This document shows positions 8,270 to 17,000 of a DNA stretch of 64,000 nt, in pieces. Both the position numbers and the translations under genes were made by a program. Under the pieces are notes generated by a model. The model did not search any database and was not told where the DNA came from. It was given only the letters and a program-made list of their open reading frames with translations. Each line of letters begins with the position of its first letter. Position 1 is the first letter of the stretch. This stretch comes from Endozoicomonas sp. 8E (lineage in GTDB: Bacteria; Pseudomonadota; Gammaproteobacteria; Pseudomonadales; Endozoicomonadaceae), in NCBI RefSeq assembly GCF_032883915.1, contig NZ_CP120717.1, forward strand, positions 2,425,697 through 2,489,696. The letters are read 5' to 3'.

Positions 8270-11200
8270 TTATTTAAGGCTGTCTGCTGAGGCTGCAGGT
8301 AGAAAACTCGATTGGGGGACATTTCTCTTTTCATGACCGTGAATCTTCTGATCACTACTCTCTTGCCATTTGTAGAAGGCTCCAAGAGTGTAGGAGTATG
8401 GAATGCTTTCTGCATGGGAGAACGACCATTTAGGTACATTTTCCTTAAAGTATTTCTCCCAGTCATTCTCAGACATCTTCATGGTGCGATCACGGCGTTC
8501 ACGGAACTGGAGGTAATTTTCGTGCCGCGTCCAGCCATGCATCATGTCACTTGCTTTAACACGGATTGCATAGGCTTCATCGGTTTCACTGAAGCCTTGA
8601 GGCGTAGCAATGGCCGTACGTTTGAAATATTCATCCTGGGTTTCACCCACGCCCAGCCAGCGATTAATCCTGTCAAGGCTTCGACCCAGAGGTCCACCCA
8701 GCCATTGAGTCAGCATCTTGTTGTCGTTCATAAAGAAGTCGAAAGTGAGACTCGACGCCAGAGCGAATCCGAAGGTTTGAGCATAGGTAAAACCGGATAA
8801 AAGACCATGGGCGTATGTTCCGAAGGTGGCTACCGGGCCCAGCACCAGACCGGCTGTGGCAGAAGCCAGAGTTTTTACTTTTTGTGGTGTCACCCTGTGC
8901 AGCAGGGGTACCTGAACCCCTTGCCTGGAACCCATGGATTTCACTATTTCGGGTACCAGGCGGGACATGCTGCGATACATCTGCGGGTTGGCGTTGTACT
9001 GTCGGGCAAACAGCATGGAGCCGGTTTTCAGCAAAATGACGGAGGAAGCGGCTTTACCCAATGGCATGGCCAACCCACCCACTTCAGAGATTTTTTCAAT
9101 TCCACTGTGGTAGGTATATTGGCCGGTTCGGTCAAGATCAACACCATAGTGTTCCAGCCAGTGCTGGAAAGGTGTCAGCATCCTGTGCGCGTAATCGCCT
9201 CTGTTGGTCAGATCCAGAAGATACAGGAATGCCATGTTTGAGAGGGACAGTTTGGCAGCCTGAGAGGCGCTATGGGTTACCAGCAGAGGTTTGTAGCTGG
9301 AGAAGTACCAGGTGACAGCCTGTACCAGAAAGGCTGAAGGTCTGACCCAGTACTCATTCAGCTGCTGCTCAACCGTTGCAGCATGAGCCTGCATCAATGT
9401 GTCATGGATAGCCTTGATCAGTTCTGATTCAGAGAGTCCGGCGGCATTGGCGTAAGGTGTCAGGGTATCCTGAACATTGGCCAGAAACGCTGCCGTCCTG
9501 CGGCCATTGCCAAAGGCAATATCGTCAAGAACATAGTTGGCGATGACAGCAAGTGCGTACTCTTTCGTGTCGGCTAAAGGCTCTTTCATACCCGTCGGGT
9601 CAGTGGCAGTCACAGCTGCTTTTTTATCTTTCAGGTCCAAATTCAGTCGAGATATTTCGTGCTCATGGAAGGTTTTAGTCTTTTCATCGATCTCTCCGGA
9701 ATCAGGAATCTCCTTTTTTCTGAGATCCAGATTATTTTGTGCAATATTTTCTTCGACCACTGCCTTGGTCAGTTCCGTACTTTTTCTGTCGTGCTCAACC
9801 AGAAGTTTTGTGACCAGAGTGTACTTTTCCCAGGCTAAAGTCAGCTCGTACTCGACTTCATTGGTTTTGTCACGACCATAAGCATCTACATAGGCTTTAA
9901 GTGCAGTAGAGAAAGACGATAAATCGTTGCCATTTTCCACCCAGGTGTCCATAGCGTTTATGACAGCTTCGAGTTTCTCAAGCGCTTGACCGATTTCTAC
10001 GTTGTCCAATGGCTCTTCAGGGGGAGGGGCATCGCCTGCAGGCAGACCCAACCTGGTCTGAATTCGTTTCCTTGCCTGATTGGGAGTCTTTTCGTCTTCA
10101 TCCGTGACACTGCCCTCGGCGTTAGCAGAAGGCAAAGGTAACACTTGTTCGCGACGAATAGCATCCAGATTATGATTAGCACTGGCCAGCCCGGTTTCAG
10201 CTTCTTTTTTAGCATTTGTTCTGGTGTTCTGTTGCTGAAGATGTCGCTGTTGTTCAGTGATCTGAGCTACCTGCTCATTAAGGTGTTGCTTGATGGCCTG
10301 ACAACGGATTTCCGGGTCCTTTTCGTTATCCGGGATCAGACCGAGCTGACCTTCAATGTCAGCCAAATGATTCTCAGCCGTCTGTACCCGATCGGCCTGT
10401 TCTGCTTTTAGTCGCTCCAAGTGTTGTTGAAGGGACCGATAGCGGGCATCCAGATCGCTTTCATTGTCTGGAATGATACCGTGTTTGCTTTCAATGGCTG
10501 CCAGTTTTTCTTTTAAAGCTTCTTCCCGGGGCTGTCCTGTTGCAGCAACCGATGCTGAGGCAGTCAATGTTGGTGCAATTGATGTTGATGCAATTGATGT
10601 TAGTGCAATTGATGTTGGTGCAATTGATGTTGGTGCAATCGATGTTGGCGCAATAGATGTTGGTGCAATTGATGTCGGTGCAATTGATGTCGGTGCAATT
10701 GATGTCGGTGCAATTGATGTCGGTGCAATTGATGTTGCGGAAACCCTTGTTGGGGTAATCGATGTTGCGGCAACCGTTGTTGGGGTAATTGTGATAACGG
10801 GTTGCTTGATTTCATGAATTTTCTGGCTGATGAGTCTGGCCTGTTTTTCTGGTGGCTGGGTATCATCCCAGTTATCAATTCCAAGCTCTGCTGCTATTTG
10901 AATGTTGTAATCTCGCCTGGCTGCTGCTGTTGCTTCAAGAACTTTTTTTTTCAGGATTGGAATTCGCTCGACTTCCTCCTGAAGATTTCGTATCCAGTTA
11001 TTCTGTTCTGCCAGCTCTTTTTCGATCTGAGCGTCCTGCTCCCTGATGTGTTGCTGAATGGTCTGGCAACGGACTTCCAGATCCCTGTCGTCAACCGGGA
11101 TAAGGCCGAGCTGATCTTCAATGTAAGCCATATTATTCAGGATTATCCGATCGGTTAATTCTTCCGGGAGCACACCTTGCTGACAATCAATGTAAGCCAG

Positions 11201-13249
11201 ATTATTCTGGATTATCCGATCAGTTAGTTCTCTCTTTTGTTGCAGGTGCTGTTTAATGGACTGAAGGATACCCAGGTCGTCTTCATTAACCGAAGTAATA
11301 TCTCGCTTGCCGCCAATGACCGCCGGTTTTGCTTTTGCAGCTTCTTCATCAGGCTTTCTTGTTACGGTAATCCGTTGCTTGATCGCATTAATTTTATCTA
11401 TGATGAGTCTGGCTTGTTCTTCGGCTGGCCGGGTATCATCCCAGTCATCAATACCAAGCCCTGCTGCCATTTGAGCGTTGCGAACTTTTGTCGCTTTTGC
11501 TGCGGCATCATCGGCTTTTTTTTCCAGCTCCGGGATTCGTTTGGTATCCTCCCGAAGTTCATAAACCGTGTTTTTGACCACTTCGAACGTTTGACGAAGC
11601 TCTTTAAGCTCAGCCTTAAATTTCTCACTGAGTCGTTCTGGTTCCAGTTCTTCCTCACCGCTGGCAGCGGCCATTGCCTTTATGCTGTGGCCTAATGTTT
11701 TGGCTGTCCCGGCGAGTTGCCCGGCGAGTTCGGCCTCTCCTGCCCGCAGCACTTCCATCGTGCTTGCCATCTCAAGCATCTGTTGGCTAATGTCGCCCTC
11801 AACTTTGGAGGAAAAGGAGGAAAACTTTTTGCCTTCGCCATCAGCAAAGATCTTCATCGCTTTGTTAACAGAGGATATAAAGCTTTGAATATTGTGAACA
11901 AAATTATGGTTGATCAGAAGATTTTTAATTACGGGTTTGAAGCTGAAGTTTTTTATGAGTTGAAACTGCATCCAGATTGGCGTGATGACCAATGAAGCGA
12001 TTCTGATGTGTCCTGTTGTGAACTCAAACTCATCGGTTTCATCGGCAATAGCACTGTTTAATGCCTGCTGAAAAGACTCATAATAGGTAAGCTCCGACAA
12101 GCTATCTTCGTTAAGTTTGGCATTGTACTTTTCAGCCAACTTTGCAGCCAACTCCTCCAGCAGTGCCATCTGCCTGCTTCTAATGACATACTGGTAGTTT
12201 CTGACCTTGTCTTTTTTAACCTCTGCAGTGAGTTCTTTAACTTTATATTCTTCCCAGATGACAAGCTGGCTTTCCACAAAAGCGATATCGGTCGGATTCT
12301 GTTTCTGACCACGAAAAACAATTATCTCCCCCGAGGCTTGATCCACTTCCAGCTTTGGATAACCAGCGGGCACAGTATAAGCCTGTGTGTCATCCTCGGC
12401 GTGTACAACATAGCCGACAGGTCTATGGTACGACAGTAGTTTATTGAGAACTCTCTGTTGTAGTTTTTCCCCCAGAACATGAACCTGGGCATAGGCAGAG
12501 GTGGCTGCTGCTAAAAGAGCTTCATCATTAACAAAGAGCGATTGCCCCAGGCGCTGCAGTTCAGGAAGTTGATCGCCTGAAACAATTTGGCGCATAAAAG
12601 TGCGCCCGAGCACTTCAACTTTTTTTACTCTAATGGTGGCAAGGGCAACATAGTCATCGCTCGCACCAAGGTTTCCCGCTCTTACATGGGCACCTTTCAG
12701 TGCTGCAGCCAGCTGTTCGGGGCCGGCGATTTTTGTTGTCGGATCTATTGGTTGGATGTCACCTGATTGAGCTCGAACGGCCTCAATTGAATTCTGATCA
12801 GTCATACCTTTTCTGACTTCAATGACCAGGTGCTTTTCTGCAAGGTTATGGGTGAACTTGAAGACGCCCTCATCACCTACCTTCAGGACTCTGGTATATT
12901 TCTGAGCAACGTCATTCTCGTCTGTTTCAAACAGATCAACACTGGCAACGCCACCTTCTATGCCAGCAAGTACGTCTGTGAAGCCTTTAGAAGGAACGTC
13001 ATAGCCCGCTCTGACTTCAGTTTGATCAGGGTAGGTGGTTGTGAAGGATTTAGGGATGGGTTGCTGGTCATCACCTAAAGTTGGCTGAACCATGACCTCA
13101 CTATGGATAAACTCCACGTGTCCACTGCCCAGAATATCGACAGATTTTGTCTGCAGCCTGCGATCGGCCAACGCCTGTGTACCAAAGATGGAAGAACCGA
13201 TTGCAACGGCCACCGCAAGGTGTAATGCATTGGGGCGAGCATTTGTCAT
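8270..13249 (-). CDS. Giant exported coiled-coil protein, internally deleted, no RDEL tail
   Basis: 1659 residues, shortest complete member; function unknown. Signal peptide 1-28 (GTQALA-DRR), N-terminal domain to about 360, coiled-coil middle with two GID(D/N)WDDT repeats near 600 and 793. A Ser/Thr/Pro linker of tandem TSIAP pentapeptides lies at about 815-900. After DLKDKKAA (about residue 1215) the sequence jumps to VTATDPTGMKE. In the longer paralogues about 430 residues lie between these points, so an in-frame internal deletion is likely. The C-terminal domain (about 1225-1640) is intact, including the hydrophobic pair. The protein ends SSFLPAASADSLK, where paralogues with similar text continue for 100-150 residues to RDEL. 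Start supported by AGAGGTAAC upstream. Confidence 0.9.
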   Translation of the reverse strand: MTNARPNALHLAVAVAIGSSIFGTQALADRRLQTKSVDILGSGHVEFIHSEVMVQPTLGDDQQPIPKSFTTTYPDQTEVRAGYDVPSKGFTDVLAGIEGGVASVDLFETDENDVAQKYTRVLKVGDEGVFKFTHNLAEKHLVIEVRKGMTDQNSIEAVRAQSGDIQPIDPTTKIAGPEQLAAALKGAHVRAGNLGASDDYVALATIRVKKVEVLGRTFMRQIVSGDQLPELQRLGQSLFVNDEALLAAATSAYAQVHVLGEKLQQRVLNKLLSYHRPVGYVVHAEDDTQAYTVPAGYPKLEVDQASGEIIVFRGQKQNPTDIAFVESQLVIWEEYKVKELTAEVKKDKVRNYQYVIRSRQMALLEELAAKLAEKYNAKLNEDSLSELTYYESFQQALNSAIADETDEFEFTTGHIRIASLVITPIWMQFQLIKNFSFKPVIKNLLINHNFVHNIQSFISSVNKAMKIFADGEGKKFSSFSSKVEGDISQQMLEMASTMEVLRAGEAELAGQLAGTAKTLGHSIKAMAAASGEEELEPERLSEKFKAELKELRQTFEVVKNTVYELREDTKRIPELEKKADDAAAKATKVRNAQMAAGLGIDDWDDTRPAEEQARLIIDKINAIKQRITVTRKPDEEAAKAKPAVIGGKRDITSVNEDDLGILQSIKQHLQQKRELTDRIIQNNLAYIDCQQGVLPEELTDRIILNNMAYIEDQLGLIPVDDRDLEVRCQTIQQHIREQDAQIEKELAEQNNWIRNLQEEVERIPILKKKVLEATAAARRDYNIQIAAELGIDNWDDTQPPEKQARLISQKIHEIKQPVITITPTTVAATSITPTRVSATSIAPTSIAPTSIAPTSIAPTSIAPTSIAPTSIAPTSIAPTSIALTSIASTSIAPTLTASASVAATGQPREEALKEKLAAIESKHGIIPDNESDLDARYRSLQQHLERLKAEQADRVQTAENHLADIEGQLGLIPDNEKDPEIRCQAIKQHLNEQVAQITEQQRHLQQQNTRTNAKKEAETGLASANHNLDAIRREQVLPLPSANAEGSVTDEDEKTPNQARKRIQTRLGLPAGDAPPPEEPLDNVEIGQALEKLEAVINAMDTWVENGNDLSSFSTALKAYVDAYGRDKTNEVEYELTLAWEKYTLVTKLLVEHDRKSTELTKAVVEENIAQNNLDLRKKEIPDSGEIDEKTKTFHEHEISRLNLDLKDKKAAVTATDPTGMKEPLADTKEYALAVIANYVLDDIAFGNGRRTAAFLANVQDTLTPYANAAGLSESELIKAIHDTLMQAHAATVEQQLNEYWVRPSAFLVQAVTWYFSSYKPLLVTHSASQAAKLSLSNMAFLYLLDLTNRGDYAHRMLTPFQHWLEHYGVDLDRTGQYTYHSGIEKISEVGGLAMPLGKAASSVILLKTGSMLFARQYNANPQMYRSMSRLVPEIVKSMGSRQGVQVPLLHRVTPQKVKTLASATAGLVLGPVATFGTYAHGLLSGFTYAQTFGFALASSLTFDFFMNDNKMLTQWLGGPLGRSLDRINRWLGVGETQDEYFKRTAIATPQGFSETDEAYAIRVKASDMMHGWTRHENYLQFRERRDRTMKMSENDWEKYFKENVPKWSFSHAESIPYSYTLGAFYKWQESSDQKIHGHEKRNVPQSSFLPAASADSLK
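10561..10800. repeat. 15-bp tandem repeat array encoding TSIAP linker
   Basis: About twelve in-phase 15-bp units of the type CAATTGATGTYGGTG run from 10561 to 10740. Four more degenerate units reach 10800. On the minus strand they encode repeated Thr-Ser-Ile-Ala-Pro. Four adjacent units carry an identical T-to-C change, so they expanded recently. The unit is a multiple of three, so copy-number change keeps the frame. Confidence 0.9.
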
Positions 13250-13593
13250 TCTGTTACCTCTGGACTGAGTACTTTAACTACCGTGAAAAGTGATTGCCAT
13301 ATTTGGCAGGGGAGCGACTTCTAATCGCTCGTGGCCATCAAATGCCTGTATTTTCCGGAAAGCACACAACAAGAGGGTCTGGATGCAACTGAGGAGTAGC
13401 GCTTCTTTCCGGCTCAGTTCACATGGCCATTTAGCCTTGTAAGCGATTGCCAGCGCAGTTTGTAAGCCAGAAAGAAGCTGACAAGTCCACAGGTTTTTAT
13501 GCTGTTTTCCAGAAAGCGACAATATGTTTCTATCCTCGTCGAGATAAATGGTGGTTTTTAGTTCTTTTACAAATCTCCGGGTCAGAGCCCGAG
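13250..13593 (-). promoter_or_regulatory. Conserved leader plus unexplained intergenic stretch
   Basis: The first 100 bases upstream of the 13249 start match the family leader (TAAAGTACTCAGTCCAGAGG, then the CGAGCGATTAGAAG-like segment). The remaining part, up to the stop of the small membrane protein gene, holds no gene I can support. A short minus frame at 13274-13522 has no recognisable motif. Confidence 0.45.
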
Positions 13594-13974
13594 CTAATCT
13601 GCTTCATCGGGATCATAACCTTCGAGTTCTCCCTGATCTTCCATTTCATCAAGATTCGGTTCATAGGGAGCTGGTTCCGGAGTACCGGAGTCATCATCAT
13701 CAAACATGAACTGTTCAGTTTCGGGTTGATCATCGTCGTCCTCTACTCCGCTTAAGTCTGCATAGTTCACTGAGGCAAAGCCCAATGCCATTAGAATGAT
13801 CAGGAACGAGGCCCCCGAAATAGCAAAAGCCTGGAGCGTTTTGACAGATAGCCACTTTATTGGCTCGGGTTTCCCGAGGGCGAAGGAAGCATCAGCCTTC
13901 CAATTAAATGTCTCTTTTTCTGAATTGACCCTAGGGTCATTCATTTGAGTTGTTTTCTCAGGGGTGGAATACAT
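13594..13974 (-). CDS. Small single-pass membrane protein with acidic C-terminal tail
   Basis: 126 residues from the ATG at 13974, preferred over 13992 because AGAGG lies about 9 bases upstream of it. Residues 1-45 are polar. Residues 46-68 (LQAFAISGASFLIILMALGF) form one membrane segment. Residues 75-126 are extremely acidic, with two DDDD runs and DEMEDQGELEGYDPDEAD at the end. There is no signal peptide, so an N-in topology with the acidic tail in the periplasm is likely. Its 5' flank (13975-14060) is homologous to the 3' flank of the 30538 gene. It lies in line with the giant genes and may be co-expressed. I do not recognise the family; a partner or chaperone role for the giant proteins would be speculation. 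Confidence 0.65.
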   Translation of the reverse strand: MYSTPEKTTQMNDPRVNSEKETFNWKADASFALGKPEPIKWLSVKTLQAFAISGASFLIILMALGFASVNYADLSGVEDDDDQPETEQFMFDDDDSGTPEPAPYEPNLDEMEDQGELEGYDPDEAD

Positions 13975-14024
13975 TTTTTCATACCTCTTCATAGGAGTAA
14001 TCGGTAGCCCAATCAGAGAGAGAA

Positions 14025-14052
14025 AGCAGTATGAATTCCTTTATAACGGCTT
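14025..14052 (-). terminator. Conserved 3' hairpin of the 14095-24126 gene
   Basis: On the minus strand AAGCCGT pairs with ACTGCTT, with one central mismatch, followed by TCTCTCTCTG, 42 bases after the stop. It is the counterpart of the hairpins at 1189 and 30467 and is the most decayed of the three. Confidence 0.45.
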
Positions 14053-14094
14053 CCTCTGGATGGCTATGAAGTGAGCATCTGCTGGCTTCTGATA

Positions 14095-17000
14095 TCAGAG
14101 TTCGTCCCGGGGATTTTTATCGTCCCCCCGATCTTCATCAAGTTTGAACGCAAGACCAGCGATTGCTGGTTTTACAGCTGCCGGGGGTTCCTCAGGCGCT
14201 GCAGTTGGTGTCGCGGCTGTTATCGGCGCAGGTTCAGAGCTTTTCCTTGAGTCGCTTTCTCTGAATTCATCCAATTTAATGGGGGGAATAACTTCAGGCT
14301 TTGTCACCGGAGAAGTCTCCGTGGACTCGCAAAGAAGCGCTTCAACTGAAGTCATCACCGGTGTTTCGTGGAGCACTGGCGTGGCACTGCCGGTAGTTGC
14401 TTTTTGCCTGGTTGACTCACCGGCTCTTTTCCCCTTATACCCGTTCGTATCAGTATTTAGCCGATCGCCTGAGGCTTCCTGTAGAAAGCTTGATTGAAGG
14501 GCATTCCTATCATAATCAACAGGAGCTTTCTTATTATCGGCCTTTTGCCATTCATAGAAGGCACCTAAAGTGTAAGAGTAAGGAACACTTTTTGCATGGG
14601 AGAATGACCATTTAGGTACATTTTCCTTGAAGTATTTCTCCCAGCCATTCTCAAACATCATCATGGTGCGATCCCGGCGTTCTCGGAAATGCAGATAATT
14701 TTCATGACGCGTCCAGCCAAGCATCCTTTTGCTTGCCTTAACACGGTTTACATAATCCTCACCGGTTTCATTGAAGCGTTGTGGCGTGGCAACAGCCGTG
14801 CGTTTCACATATTCAGCGTCCGTTTCACCCACACCTCGCCAGCGATTAATCCTGTCAATACCCCGGCCCAGAGGACCACCCAGCCATTGAGTGAGCATCT
14901 TGTTGTCGTTCATGAAGAAGTCAAAAGCAAGACTCGACGCCAGAGCGAACCCAAAGGTTTGAGCGTAGGTAAATCCTGATAACAGACCGTGGGCGTATGC
15001 TCCGGCAGTGGAAATCGGACCCAGCACGAGGCCGGCTGTGGCAGAGGCCAGACTTTTCACTGCCTGTGGTGTCACCCGGTGCAGCAGCGGCACCTGAACG
15101 CCTTGTCCGGAACCCATGGATTTCACTATTTCAGGCACCAGGCGATAAATGTTGCGATACCTATGGGGGTTGGCGTTGTACTGTCTGGCGAAGAGCATGG
15201 AGCCGGTTCTGAGCAGAATGACTGAGGAAATGGCCTTGCCCAATGGCATTGCCAGCCCGCCTGCTTCAGAGAATTTTTCAATTTCTCTGTGGTAGGCATA
15301 TTGGCCGATTCGGTCAAGATCAACACCGTAGCGTTCCAACCAGTGCTGGAAAGGTGTGAGCATCCTGTGCGTGTAATCCCCTCTGTTGGTCAGATCCATA
15401 AGATAGAGGAACGACATACTTGAGAGGGACAGGTCGGCAGCATGCCAGGCGGTGTGGGTCATCAGTAGAGGTTTGTAGCTGGTGTAGTACCAGGTGACAG
15501 CCTGAACCAGATAGGCTGAAGGTTTGAGCCAGTATTCATTTAGCTGCTGTTCAACCGCTGCAGCATGTGCCTGCACCAATGTGCTATTGATAATCTCGAT
15601 CAGCTCTGATTCAGCCAGGCCAGCTGCATTGGCATAAGGTGTCAGGGTATCCTGAACATTGGCCAGGAATGCGGCCGTTTTGCGACCGTTTTCAAAGGCA
15701 ATATCGTCAAGAACATAGTTGGCGATAACTGCAGCGGCGTACTCTTTTATGCCGGCAATGGACTCTGTCATACCTGCCGGGCCAGCGGCAGTCACAGCCA
15801 CATTAGCAAAGGCACTCTGCATGAATTCCTCAGCAGCCTTGTTGGACAGCATCTGGACAAAGGCTCTGAAGCGAGGCACATTGACGTTGTGCCTGTAGCC
15901 AAGAACGTGTTCAAATTCATCTGCTGGCAGAGAACCATCGATACCTCTGACGGCTTTCATGTAGTTCTCAAGTTCAACCTTGCTGATCAGACCATCACGC
16001 AGCAAAGCTATGATCTTGCCACCACTGGCAGAGTGGGCAGCGAAGTATTCCGAGAAGTCTTTCAGGTCCCTTGGTTCGTGTCCGACATAGTGAATACCGG
16101 CTGAGCCTATGCCAAAGATTTCGTCGTCATATTCTTGTGCCCCGCTTTTTATCTCATTCCATGCCCTGCTCGTCAGAGTACGGATTTCTTTGAAAACATT
16201 CCTGGATTGATCTTCTGAAGGCAGGGGAGGCGGGAAAGCTGTCTTCAGGTTCCTGAAAATTTCCACAATCCGACAGGCTTGTTGAAACGTCAGTTTGCTT
16301 CCGGCCCTTGCCTGCAAGCGAATCGGTGCGAAATCATCGTCAAAATTGAAAATCGTGAGGGGGGGCTTACCGCTACTTGATGCTACTATTGTCAGGCCAA
16401 TGGTGGCCTCAAGAGCTTGTTTTTTGAGAGGGTGTTCCTTCGAGAATTTGTGGATAGCTTCCAGAGCCTTTACCTGTCTCGGCGTGTACTGGAAGGGACC
16501 GCCCTCATCTTCGACAGCTTTCTCTGCAGTCTTAAGGACTGCCTTCTTTCTCTCCATATCTGCTTTCACGGCTTTAATCTCGCCTTTCAGACGGGCCTGT
16601 TCCTGAGTCAGTAGCTGGATCCTGCCGCCAGTGCCATCGTGTCCGCCAAGTTGTAACTGTCTGTTTCTCAGGGCATTAACCCGGTGTTCACTGGTGTCGG
16701 TGGCGTCTGGTTTAAGTCCCACAGTTTTTTCCAGTGGGGCAAGAAACGCTTTATGAAAATCCGTCAGGTCTTCTTCTGCTTTTGATACCTCTTTACTTTT
16801 CTGCTCCAGGGCCAGATTCAGCCGCGCTATTTCGTTCTTATGTATGGTTTCAGCCATGTCATCAGTGTTTTCACAACGCTTGATCTCCTCTTTTTTAAGG
16901 TCCAGCTTATATCGTGCATTCCTCTCTTCAAGCTGCGCATTGGTTACCTTTAAGTTTTTCTTGTCGTGGTCAATCAGGAATTGCCTGACCTGAGAGTTCT

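Noticed and set aside
13274-13522. Possible small gene or transposase remnant on the minus strand
   Set aside because: No recognisable motif, no ribosome site, and it overlaps the conserved leader of the adjacent giant gene.
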